Assembly: GCA_900768805.1 (NCBI GenBank)
Contig: CAAGEF010000095.1
Location: forward strand, 1 to 8,885
DNA from: Clostridia bacterium
GTDB lineage: Bacteria; Bacillota; Clostridia; TANB77; CAG-508
Reading direction: 5' to 3'
Length of the DNA stretch: 8,885 nt
Shown: in pieces, positions 1 through 5,920 of the stretch
Position numbering within the stretch: the first letter of the stretch is position 1
Layout: each line of letters starts with the position of its first letter
The notes under the pieces: model-generated
What the model was told of the DNA's origin: nothing
Databases searched by the model: none
The model's input: the letters and a program-made list of their open reading frames with translations, nothing else
Program-made: the position numbers and the translations under genes

Positions 1-76
1 ACTGGCAGACGCACAGGACTTAAAATCCTGCGGGACTTAAACTCCCGTGCCGGTTCGATTCCGGCCATCTGCACCA
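1..76 (+). tRNA. tRNA-Leu (anticodon UAA), 5'-truncated by window edge
   Basis: This is the 3' part of a class II tRNA. The anticodon stem CAGGA/TCCTG (14-18 and 26-30) encloses the loop CTTAAAA, which puts anticodon TAA at 21-23. A long variable arm with stem CGGGA/TCCCG (31-35 and 43-47) is typical of Leu or Ser tRNAs, and TAA decides for Leu. The T arm GCCGG/CCGGC (49-53 and 61-65) encloses TTCGATT. The 3' acceptor strand CATCTGC (66-72), discriminator A73 and an encoded CCA (74-76) close the gene. The 5' acceptor strand and the first part of the D arm, about 14 nt by comparison with usual tRNA-Leu, lie before the window. The partial D loop still shows GGCAGAC. More tRNA genes could lie upstream. 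Confidence 0.95.
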
Positions 77-108
77 AAAGACGACTTTTTAAAAGTCGTC
101 TTTTTTTT
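77..108 (+). terminator. Intrinsic terminator after tRNA-Leu
   Basis: A hairpin with arms AAAGACGACTTTT (77-89) and AAAAGTCGTCTTT (91-103) leads straight into a run of eight T's ending at 108. It starts at the base after the encoded CCA, so it ends the tRNA transcript. On the opposite strand it is followed by only four T's, so it may also end the convergent minus-strand gene at 117-767, less efficiently. Confidence 0.9.
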
Positions 109-116
109 ACTTATAT

Positions 117-767
117 TTAATTCAATTTGTTTTTGATATATTTTATATCTTCTATAGACTTATCTATATTAAATCTACCATTTCCTACTGGATAATATAC
201 TGAATAGAAATCATAATTTTTTCCATTTATTTCATTTTTAAATAATTGTTTTCTACATTGTGAAACTGATATTTTTTGATTTAAAACAATAGAGCTTACT
301 TGATTTCCAAATAAAATTATAGTTTTGGGATTTATAATTTCTATTTCTTTTTTTAATAAGTCTAAATATTCTTCATATACACTATTTGGAAGTTCTCTTG
401 CGTCTATCTGTGTACATTTTCCTAAATTAGTAATAAAATATTTATGTTTTTTTACATCATCATACACTTCTTCAGCAAATTGCTCAGTCCATTCACTCCC
501 TTTAATACTTTTGATTTTCTTATATATTTCTTCATCCATTAGTTCTAGTTTATAAAACAAATCCCAAATATTCTTTGTTCCAATCCATGGTGATTTTATG
601 CCTTTCCATTCTTTAGATGAAGCAATGTTTCTTCTTGTTGGATTCATAAATACAAAACATATATCTGGGTTTTCTATACACCCACCATTATAAATAGAAT
701 CTAATTCTTTTGCTCCATATTTTTTCTGTAATTTATCATATTTTATTTTTAAATCTTCTAATTTCAT
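117..767 (-). CDS. Uracil-DNA glycosylase superfamily protein (divergent)
   Basis: A 216-residue protein with the outline of the UDG superfamily, whose members remove uracil or other damaged bases from DNA. A motif-1-like loop FMNPTRR (40-46) sits where catalytic GxxPG motifs sit. The stretch TNLGKC (113-118) followed by a helix and INPKTIILFGNQV (145-157) closely mirrors the family-4 pattern NVVKC...I.P..I..LGN. The region YYPVGNGR (191-198) occupies the place of the HPSPxxxR motif. The iron-sulfur ligands of family 4 are not reproduced: the Cys residues are at 30, 37, 118 and 171, and the second core ligand seems replaced by Tyr near 131-134. It is therefore probably a non-canonical member, and its activity on uracil is not assured. 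The ATG at 767 is supported by AAGAGGC about 9 nt upstream. The gene is monocistronic, with its own promoter at 866-893. Confidence 0.7.
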   Translation of the reverse strand: MKLEDLKIKYDKLQKKYGAKELDSIYNGGCIENPDICFVFMNPTRRNIASSKEWKGIKSPWIGTKNIWDLFYKLELMDEEIYKKIKSIKGSEWTEQFAEEVYDDVKKHKYFITNLGKCTQIDARELPNSVYEEYLDLLKKEIEIINPKTIILFGNQVSSIVLNQKISVSQCRKQLFKNEINGKNYDFYSVYYPVGNGRFNIDKSIEDIKYIKNKLN

Positions 768-865
768 TATTAATACGCCTCTTGAAATAACTTCTTTTAT
801 TTTTATAATTCCAAAACAAATTTTGCAATAATAGCTGTAAAAGCTAATAAATACATTACAACATT

Positions 866-893
866 ATTATAAAGTGTTTTTTTAAAAAGTCAA
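866..893 (-). promoter_or_regulatory. Sigma-A promoter of the UDG-like gene
   Basis: On the minus strand, TTGACT (893-888) and a perfect TATAAT (871-866) are separated by 16 bp. Transcription would start near 858, giving a leader of about 90 nt before the ATG at 767. I see no clear secondary structure in that leader. Confidence 0.75.
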
Positions 894-983
894 GTTTGTG
901 TAAAATATTTAAAAATAGATAAGTCATATAATAAAAAGTTAATATTTAAATAAAATAACTTATAATTGAGTATGTATTGTGTA

Positions 984-989
984 TATAAT
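984..989 (+). promoter_or_regulatory. Possible -10 box for the DUF975 gene in the 768-1084 intergenic region
   Basis: The 317-base gap between the two divergent genes holds the minus-strand UDG promoter and, on the plus strand, several TATAAT-like boxes. The box at 984-989 is a perfect TATAAT and would give a leader of about 90 nt. No good -35 hexamer lies 16-18 bp upstream: TTGAGT at 966-971 is only 12 bp away. A second TATAAT at 927-932 has no -35 either. In sequence this A+T-rich such boxes arise easily. Nothing else was recognised in this gap. Confidence 0.3.
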
Positions 990-1084
990 GTAAAATATGT
1001 GTAATTAAAATGATATAAAAAATAGTAGAATAATATTAATTTGTATGATAAGATTTTTATATTATTAAAAAAGGGGGATAAAAT

Positions 1085-1780
1085 ATGAGTTCAGGAGAAT
1101 ATAGGTTTGAGGCTAGAGAAGTATTACAAGGTAAATGGGGAAAAGGAGCTCTAATAATTTTAGCATATTTAGCTTTTTATTTTGTAATTAACTTGGTTTT
1201 GGGATTATTCTTGCCGGAGTCAATTTTTGATTTAATTGATATTGTAATTTCTGTTCCTATACAAATGGGGATTATAGTGAGTTTTTTTAAATTATATGAA
1301 GATCCACAAGTTGGAGCATTTGATTTTGTAAATTCAGCAATAAGTAATTTTGGAAAATCATGGGGAATTGCTTTTTATACAATATTAAAATTATTTATTC
1401 CAATTTTAATATTAGTTATATCAAGTATTTTAATTGCAGTATGTGCTATTGGAGGTAATGGTGCTTTATTAACTATTATTGGTGTGATTATTTTGGGAGA
1501 TTCAATATATCTTACTTTAAAATCATATTATTATCAATTAGCATATATAGTTTCTGCAGATAATCCAGAATATACAAGTAAAGAAGCTGTTGAAAAAAGT
1601 GAAACTTTAATGAAAGGTAATCGTTGGAATTTATTTTGCTTACAGTTTTCGTTTATAGGTTGGGCTTTTTTATCTGTATTTACTTTAGGAATTGGATTTT
1701 TGTGGTTAATTCCATATACACAAGTTGCTATGATTAGTTTTTATAAAAATATATCAAATTCAACTAATAAGCGTGAATAA
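1085..1780 (+). CDS. DUF975 family integral membrane protein
   Basis: A 231-residue polytopic membrane protein of the DUF975 family, whose biochemical role is unknown. The N-terminal cytoplasmic segment SSGEYRFEAREVLQGKW (2-18) and the C-terminal block SETLMKGNRWNLFCLQFSFI (172-191) followed by GWAFLSVFTLGIGFLWLIPY (192-211) are the family hallmarks. Hydrophobic segments lie at about 21-42, 50-68, 93-119, 127-147 and 183-219, the last long enough to cross twice. Family members carry a conserved ExSxxLMKGN-type motif just before the final membrane block, and here it is intact. Length is normal for the family. The ATG follows a strong AGGGGG site (1072-1077) by 7 nt. The gene stands alone, with a terminator 31 nt after its stop and divergent from the UDG-like gene. 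Members are often annotated only as membrane proteins, and no function should be read from the context here. Confidence 0.88.
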   Translation: MSSGEYRFEAREVLQGKWGKGALIILAYLAFYFVINLVLGLFLPESIFDLIDIVISVPIQMGIIVSFFKLYEDPQVGAFDFVNSAISNFGKSWGIAFYTILKLFIPILILVISSILIAVCAIGGNGALLTIIGVIILGDSIYLTLKSYYYQLAYIVSADNPEYTSKEAVEKSETLMKGNRWNLFCLQFSFIGWAFLSVFTLGIGFLWLIPYTQVAMISFYKNISNSTNKRE

Positions 1781-1810
1781 AATTTTTACATATTAGATAA
1801 GCTTTCAAAG

Positions 1811-1840
1811 AACTAGCGAAGATATCTTCGCTAGTTTTTT
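1811..1840 (+). terminator. Intrinsic terminator after the DUF975 gene
   Basis: A perfect 26-base palindrome (1811-1836, arms AACTAGCGAAGAT and ATCTTCGCTAGTT) runs into six T's (1835-1840). It would fold into a stable stem of at least 11 bp with a short loop. Confidence 0.92.
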
Positions 1841-1880
1841 AGTTTTGAATAAAAGTATTAATAAATAAAAAATATAGTTA

Positions 1881-1909
1881 TTGATAATATTAAATAATAT
1901 TAGTATAAT
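1881..1909 (+). promoter_or_regulatory. Sigma-A promoter of malQ
   Basis: TTGATA (1881-1886), a 17 bp spacer and a perfect TATAAT (1904-1909). Transcription would start near 1916, leaving a short leader of about 29 nt that carries the ribosome binding site AAAGAGGAA (1930-1938) 6 nt before the ATG at 1945. No carbohydrate-repressor (cre-like) operator is evident around it. Confidence 0.78.
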
Positions 1910-1944
1910 TTCATTAAGAACTATAAACGAAAGAGGAAATAAAA

Positions 1945-3267
1945 ATGAAAGAACGAGGAATATTACTTCCAATATTTTCACTTCCGAGTAAATATGGAAT
2001 TGGAGATTTCGGAATAGAAGCATATGAATTTATAGATATATTAAGTCAAAATAATATAAATTACTGGGAAATACTACCAATAAACGCTTGTAATAGGCTA
2101 CCTTATTCTCCATTAAGCTATTATGCTTTGGAGGAAGATTACATATCTTTAGATAAATTAAAAGAACAGGGATTAATTGAAAATGCTGAAATTAGAGAAG
2201 ATAAAAATAGAGCAATATACGATGATTTTAAAGAAAAATACTTTAAAGAAGCTTTTAGCAATTTTATAAAAAATGAAGAATATGAAAAATTTATAAAATG
2301 TGAAGAAATTAACGAATATGCCGAATACATAAGTAATATAAAAGGTGAAAGTAGAGAATATTATTTGTTTTTACAGTATATATTATATAAGCAATGGATG
2401 GAACTTAAAGAATATGCGAATTCAAAAAATGTAAAGATAATTGGTGATATGCCAGTATATCCAGTTTTTGATTCTGCTGAAACTAAATATCATCCAGAAT
2501 GTTTTGAAATGGAGAACGGAGAATTTACATTTGAAGCTGGTACACCTCCAGATTATTTTAATGATAATGGACAAAAATGGGGAAGTCCTGTATATAATGT
2601 AGAAAATATAAAAAAAGATAATTATAAATATTTAGTAAAGCGATTTAAATATTATTTAAAATTATTTGATAAAATTAGAGTAGATTATTTTAGAGGTTAT
2701 GATTCATTTTTTAAAATACCAATTGGAAAATCTGGAAAAGAAGGCTTTTATACAGATGGTGTAAGTTATGGCTTTTTTGATGAATTATTTAAAAATGAAA
2801 ATATAAAAGTAGATAATTTAATAATTGAAGATTTAGGAGATATTAGAGAAGAAACAATTAAATTAAGAGAACATTATGGTTTTACAAGACAAAAAATTTT
2901 ACAATTTACAATAGATTTAAATAATTTTTATGATAATGATAATGAATTTGAAAATGTTCTTGTTTTTCCTGGAAATCATGACTGTAAAACGATACATGGG
3001 TGGTATAAATCCTTGAGTGAAGAATATAAGGAAAGACTAAAAGAGTTCTTAAGAAGAAATGAATGTTATGATATAAATGTTAATATAGGATTTATGCAAT
3101 ATTGCATGAAATGTAAAGCCAGAATTGCAATTTTTACAGTTCAAGATATATTAGGCTTGGATGATAGTGCAAGAATAAATGTTCCTGGTGTTGATATTCC
3201 AGAAAATTGGTCTTGGAAGCTTATAGATTTTAATGATTTTAAAGAAAGAATAAAAGATTTTAAATAA
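1945..3267 (+). CDS. malQ: 4-alpha-glucanotransferase (amylomaltase, GH77)
   Basis: MalQ transfers alpha-1,4-glucan segments between maltodextrins (disproportionation) and releases glucose, in cytoplasmic maltodextrin or glycogen metabolism. GH77 features run in order: N-terminal RGILLPIFSLPSKYGIGDFG (4-23); YSPLSYYALEEDYISLD (54-70); GDMPVYPVFDSAE (167-179); AGTPPDYFNDNGQKWGSPVY (198-217), the substrate-binding loop; IRVDYFRG (244-251) with predicted nucleophile D247; IIEDLG (293-298) with predicted acid/base E295; NHD (344-346) with predicted third carboxylate D346; and VQDILGLDDSARINVPG (399-415). All three catalytic carboxylates are present. At 440 residues it is shorter than the usual ~500, mainly because insertions in the N-terminal half are missing. 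The usual TGTHDNDT motif reads PGNHDCKT, so the pocket near D346 is altered. No phosphorylase, debranching or maltose transport genes are adjacent. Confidence 0.92.
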   Translation: MKERGILLPIFSLPSKYGIGDFGIEAYEFIDILSQNNINYWEILPINACNRLPYSPLSYYALEEDYISLDKLKEQGLIENAEIREDKNRAIYDDFKEKYFKEAFSNFIKNEEYEKFIKCEEINEYAEYISNIKGESREYYLFLQYILYKQWMELKEYANSKNVKIIGDMPVYPVFDSAETKYHPECFEMENGEFTFEAGTPPDYFNDNGQKWGSPVYNVENIKKDNYKYLVKRFKYYLKLFDKIRVDYFRGYDSFFKIPIGKSGKEGFYTDGVSYGFFDELFKNENIKVDNLIIEDLGDIREETIKLREHYGFTRQKILQFTIDLNNFYDNDNEFENVLVFPGNHDCKTIHGWYKSLSEEYKERLKEFLRRNECYDINVNIGFMQYCMKCKARIAIFTVQDILGLDDSARINVPGVDIPENWSWKLIDFNDFKERIKDFK

Positions 3268-3308
3268 AAAGAAGCATGGCAAATTTTACCTTTGCCATGT
3301 TTCTTTTT
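3268..3308. terminator. Bidirectional terminator between malQ and the FliB-like gene
   Basis: An 18 bp stem pairs 3266-3283 with 3291-3308 around a 7-base loop TTTTACC. Its core is GCATGGCAAA against TTTGCCATGT, with one G-T pair on the plus strand. The A-rich left flank and T-rich right flank give each strand a T run after the hairpin. It begins at the malQ stop codon and ends just before the stop of the convergent gene (3312-3314), so it serves both. Confidence 0.9.
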
Positions 3309-3311
3309 ATA

Positions 3312-4373
3312 TCAGAATAATTGAATTAATTTTTCAATAGAAAAATCAGCATTGTAATTAAAAACATTTTTAAGCGATAGTAAATTATCTTCACTATATT
3401 CAATTTCTTTTGAATAATTTTTTGTTATTATAATACAATCAACAAGAGACAATTTTCCAGTTTCCAACCATTTGCAATAAAATAATACTTTAATAACAGC
3501 TAAACTAACAGCCATTAACTTAACTTTTGAAAGTATATCTAAATCAAAAACACTTTTTAGAAAATATCTCCAAATAAAATAAATAGAAATATTTTGTAAA
3601 TATCTAAATACTTCAGGATTTTTATCTTCAAATTCTTTTATTTTATTTGAAGTATTATTATATAAATTTATACAATTTTTTAAATATAGATGCCAATTAG
3701 AATCAAATTGTTCTAAAGTTAAAAAGTGTTTTAATATTGGTTTTAAATATGTATTTGAATCAGGTTTTATATATTCAATATTGATATTATCAAATTTTTT
3801 GTTATCAAGATTTTGTTGAAGTTTATATGTATACCATAATATATTACGTATACGTGAATTAAATGGTAAATCTGTATTTTCAAGATGTTCTATTATTTTA
3901 TTTCTTGAATTATAAAGGTATAAATATATATTAGAATCATATTCTTCTGCATCTTCAAATGATATATCAGTGTCATAGGTGGTAAATTTGGTATTTTGAG
4001 AAATAATAATTTTTGCAGCTTCTTCACAACATAAACCAATTCCACCTTCTTTAATTCCATCAAACCATTCATAATAACGAGGATGCTCTGTACAAATATT
4101 GCATAAATAATTTTCTCCAAGATGTATGAATATTTCACAAAGATTTTTATTATTTAAAAATGGACAGCGTTCATCTTTGTCTAAGATAAAACTTTTTGGA
4201 GAAGTAGAAGTAATACTTTTTTGTAATTTTTTTCCAAAGTCTCCAGAAATTTTACTATAAATATTTGCAGTTTTATTATCTATATCAATTTCCCATCCAA
4301 TACAACAGTTATCTGAACATTTATCAGCTATACAGTGAAATTCCTTAAAATATTCTGGCATGCGTAATTTCAT
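3312..4373 (-). CDS. fliB: FliB-family protein (flagellin lysine-N-methylase-like), cysteine-rich
   Basis: A 353-residue cytoplasmic protein matching the family annotated as flagellin lysine-N-methylase. The N-terminal third carries the diagnostic cysteine array: C14, C19, C23-C24 in HCIADKCSDNCCIGWEID (13-30), C70 and C79 in ERCPFLNNKNLCEIF (68-82), C91 and C94 before the EHPRYYEWF block (96-104), and C115-C116 in GIGLCCEEAAKII (112-124). Such a set is likely to bind a metal or iron-sulfur centre. The rest (about 130-353) is helical and less conserved, with the family-like ending YSEDNLLSLKNVF (331-343). No flagellin, flagellar or chemotaxis gene is visible, so the methylase name rests on family membership only. 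The start at 4373 is fixed by AAGAAGG (4387-4381) 7 nt upstream. It is monocistronic from the promoter at 4414-4442 and stops at TGA. Confidence 0.78.
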   Translation of the reverse strand: MKLRMPEYFKEFHCIADKCSDNCCIGWEIDIDNKTANIYSKISGDFGKKLQKSITSTSPKSFILDKDERCPFLNNKNLCEIFIHLGENYLCNICTEHPRYYEWFDGIKEGGIGLCCEEAAKIIISQNTKFTTYDTDISFEDAEEYDSNIYLYLYNSRNKIIEHLENTDLPFNSRIRNILWYTYKLQQNLDNKKFDNINIEYIKPDSNTYLKPILKHFLTLEQFDSNWHLYLKNCINLYNNTSNKIKEFEDKNPEVFRYLQNISIYFIWRYFLKSVFDLDILSKVKLMAVSLAVIKVLFYCKWLETGKLSLVDCIIITKNYSKEIEYSEDNLLSLKNVFNYNADFSIEKLIQLF

Positions 4374-4413
4374 AAATTTGCCTTCTTTCTAAATATAAAT
4401 TTATATATTTGAA

Positions 4414-4442
4414 ATTGTATAAAAAATAATTCTATTAGTCAA
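4414..4442 (-). promoter_or_regulatory. Sigma-A promoter of the FliB-like gene
   Basis: On the minus strand TTGACT (4442-4437), a 17 bp spacer and TACAAT (4419-4414) form a strong vegetative promoter. The start would fall near 4407, with a leader of about 33 nt. No sigma-D-type flagellar promoter was recognised, in line with the absence of motility genes. Confidence 0.75.
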
Positions 4443-4483
4443 GTGAGAGTTTAGAGTAAGAAAAAACTAGTTTTTAAAAATAA

Positions 4484-4512
4484 TAGATATATTTTTTATG
4501 TCATGATATAAT
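4484..4512 (+). promoter_or_regulatory. Extended -10 promoter driving the broken ORF and the radical SAM gene
   Basis: A perfect TATAAT (4507-4512) is preceded by TG at 4504-4505 (TGN extended -10). A weak -35 TAGATA (4484-4489) lies 17 bp upstream. Transcription would start near 4519. No other promoter is evident between here and the radical SAM start at 4677, so the transcript would carry a leader of about 158 nt that spans the small broken reading frame. Confidence 0.6.
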
Positions 4513-4518
4513 ATTTAA

Positions 4519-4647
4519 AACAAGATAAGAAAGAAGGGATTAGATGAAGCAAAAAATACATTTAAAAATGTAATTGCATTAAAAGAAGGAATGGTTATTG
4601 ATGTTCCAATACTTAAATATAAAGAGGCTCAGGAGGAATCAAAATAG
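4519..4647 (+). pseudogene. Broken small ORF (frameshifted or 5'-truncated), function unknown
   Basis: This lies in the 303-base gap before the radical SAM gene. In one frame it reads protein-like text up to TAG at 4645-4647: GLDEAKNTFKNVIALKEGM (4537-4593) followed by VIDVPILKYKEAQEESK. There is no start codon upstream in that frame, and an in-frame TAA sits at 4516-4518. The only well-placed start is ATG 4544, 5 nt after a good site GAAGGG (4533-4538); it is one frame away and hits TAA after nine codons (MKQKIHLKM). A start signal in one frame and apparent coding sequence in another suggest a decayed gene, a truncated gene tail, or a frameshift-dependent peptide. I do not recognise the family, and the coding impression is my reading of a short stretch. 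Confidence 0.45.
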
Positions 4648-4676
4648 TAATAACATTTAATAAAAAGGAGTAATAA

Positions 4677-5498
4677 ATGGATATTATAGAAAAACAAATA
4701 CAAGTAAATGATTATTTAACAAAATCAAATTTACCAGCAAGTGATTATGTTATAAATCCTTATGTAGGTTGTCCTCATGGTTGCATGTATTGTTATGCTA
4801 GTTTTATGAAAAGGTTTACTGGTCATAAAGAAGAATGGGGAACTTTTATTGATATAAAACAAGCTAGTAAAGAAATTAATATAAAGAAAATAGAAAACAA
4901 AACTGTTTTTTTATCTTCAGTTACAGATTGTTATAATAAATTCGAAGAAAAATATGAACTTACAAGAAAAATTTTAAAACAATTAATAAATTCAAATTGT
5001 ATTTTAAATATATCAACAAAATCTAAATTAATATTAAGAGATTTAGATTTATTAAAGCAATTTAAGAATTTAACTGTATCCATGTCTATAAATACATTAG
5101 ATGAGAAATTTAAAAACGATATGGATAATGCAAGCTCAATACAAGATAGGTTGGATACTTTAAAAGAGCTTCATAACAACGGAATACATACAGTTTTATT
5201 TATGTCTCCAATATTTCCATATATTACTAACTTTAAAGATATTATAGAAGCTAGTAAAGATTATATAGATGAATACTGGTTTGAAAATTTAAATTTAAGA
5301 GGGGACTATAAAGCAAAAATATTGGATTATATTCAAGAAAATTATCCTGATTTGTTTGATAAATATACTGATATTTATGTTAAAGGAAACAAAAAATATT
5401 GGATTGATTTATCTAAAGAAATAAAGGAATACTGTGAAATAAAAAATATAAGATATATAAATTATTTTTATCATGAAGAATTAGTCAAAAAAATATAA
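4677..5498 (+). CDS. SPL-like radical SAM protein
   Basis: A 273-residue radical SAM enzyme. NPYVGCPHGCMYCYASFMKR (27-46) holds the CxxxCxxC motif with C32, C36 and C39, which binds the [4Fe-4S] cluster that reductively cleaves S-adenosylmethionine. The flanking sequence (NPY.GC.HGC.YCYA, then EEWGTFIDIK at 52-61) is that of the broad group related to spore photoproduct lyase (COG1533-like). The barrel continues with VFLSSVTDCYNKFEEKYELT (77-96), LNISTKSKLILRDLDLL (109-125) and VSMSINTLDEKF (133-144). It is smaller than true SplB (about 340 residues) and lacks recognisable SplB-specific C-terminal sequence, so a role in spore DNA repair should not be assumed. The substrate is unknown. The start ATG follows AAGGAG (4665-4670) by 6 nt. 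It is expressed from the promoter near 4507 and closed by the terminator at 5564-5602. Confidence 0.85.
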   Translation: MDIIEKQIQVNDYLTKSNLPASDYVINPYVGCPHGCMYCYASFMKRFTGHKEEWGTFIDIKQASKEINIKKIENKTVFLSSVTDCYNKFEEKYELTRKILKQLINSNCILNISTKSKLILRDLDLLKQFKNLTVSMSINTLDEKFKNDMDNASSIQDRLDTLKELHNNGIHTVLFMSPIFPYITNFKDIIEASKDYIDEYWFENLNLRGDYKAKILDYIQENYPDLFDKYTDIYVKGNKKYWIDLSKEIKEYCEIKNIRYINYFYHEELVKKI

Positions 5499-5503
5499 TA
5501 AAT

Positions 5504-5554
5504 TTGAATGTTTTGAGGCGAGCTGTATATAAGTTGAATGTAGCGAAATTGAGG
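5504..5554 (+). repeat. Short imperfect direct repeat in the intergenic region
   Basis: TTGAATGT occurs at 5504-5511 and 5534-5541, each followed by TTGAGG (5513-5518 and 5549-5554). The segment is visibly richer in G than its surroundings (GAGGCGAGCTG, GTAGCGAAATTGAGG). It lies between the radical SAM stop codon and the terminator. It could be a fragment of a dispersed intergenic element or a decayed coding stretch. Identity unknown. Confidence 0.3.
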
Positions 5555-5563
5555 TTAAGTAAT

Positions 5564-5602
5564 AAAAACAAAACTCTATCAATTTGATAGAGTTTTGTTT
5601 TT
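5564..5602. terminator. Bidirectional terminator between the radical SAM and XRE genes
   Basis: A perfect 39-base inverted repeat: 5564-5582 (core AAACTCTATCAA) pairs with 5584-5602 (core TTGATAGAGTTT) around a single central T. The outer A and T runs supply the U tract on either strand. It overlaps the last base of the convergent XRE stop codon (5602-5604). Confidence 0.92.
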
Positions 5603-5838
5603 TAATCTTCTTCAACATTTTCAAATAATTTGTCATTAAAAAAATCATGTAATTCTATATTAAATCCTTCACAAATATGCAAAATTGTAACTAATTTTGG
5701 ACTAGAAGATTTGCCATTAAGAAAACTACTTAAGGTTGAATAAGCTAAGCCAGCATTTAACGAAAGTTTGTGAAGGGTGATATTTTGTTCATTTGCTAAA
5801 TTTATAATTCTTTGTTTTACGGCTTCTGAAAGTTTCAT
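5602..5838 (-). CDS. XRE/Cro-CI family transcriptional regulator, small
   Basis: A 78-residue protein that is almost entirely one helix-turn-helix domain. KLSEAVKQRIINLANEQNI (2-20) forms helix 1. TLHKLSLNAG (21-30) and LAYSTLSSFLNG (31-42) form helix 2 and the recognition helix. SPKLVTILHICEGFNIELHD (46-65) and FFNDKLFENV make up the remaining helices. It is a cytoplasmic DNA-binding protein and has no sensor or effector domain. An in-frame TTG at 5874 would add 12 residues, but it overlaps the extended -10 promoter. The ATG at 5838 has AGAGGG (5849-5844) 5 nt upstream, so it is preferred. The gene is divergent from RNase J, and CTATATA-core repeats nearby could be its operators. Its regulon is not evident. 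Confidence 0.85.
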   Translation of the reverse strand: MKLSEAVKQRIINLANEQNITLHKLSLNAGLAYSTLSSFLNGKSSSPKLVTILHICEGFNIELHDFFNDKLFENVEED

Positions 5839-5864
5839 ATAATCCCTCTTTTCTATATAGGAAA

Positions 5865-5873
5865 AGTATAGCA
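5865..5873 (-). promoter_or_regulatory. Extended -10 promoter of the XRE regulator
   Basis: On the minus strand TG-C-TATACT (5873-5865) makes an extended -10. No good -35 lies 15-18 bp upstream. The start would fall near 5858, leaving a leader of about 20 nt that just holds the AGAGGG site. The 8-base palindrome CTATATAG (5853-5860) overlaps the predicted start point, a common place for an autorepressor operator. Confidence 0.6.
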
Positions 5874-5920
5874 AAATAGCTTGAAAAACCTTGGCGATAA
5901 ATCGACAAGATAAAGAATTT

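Noticed and set aside
325..555. Plus-strand ORF of 76 residues opposite the UDG-like gene
   Set aside because: It is a shadow of the minus-strand gene with low-complexity Ser/Ile/Phe content and no ribosome binding site.
966..989. TTGAGT (966-971) and TATAAT (984-989) as a full promoter for the DUF975 gene
   Set aside because: The spacer is only 12 bp, too short for sigma-A recognition; only the -10 box is kept, at low confidence.
4631..4636. AGGAGG as ribosome binding site for the radical SAM gene
   Set aside because: It is 40 nt from the ATG and has no start codon at proper distance. AAGGAG at 4665-4670 fits the start at 4677; the AGGAGG lies inside the codons of the broken ORF.
5838..5874. 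Longer XRE protein starting at TTG 5874 (90 residues)
   Set aside because: The TTG lies inside the extended -10 promoter and upstream of the predicted transcription start, whereas ATG 5838 has its own AGAGGG site.
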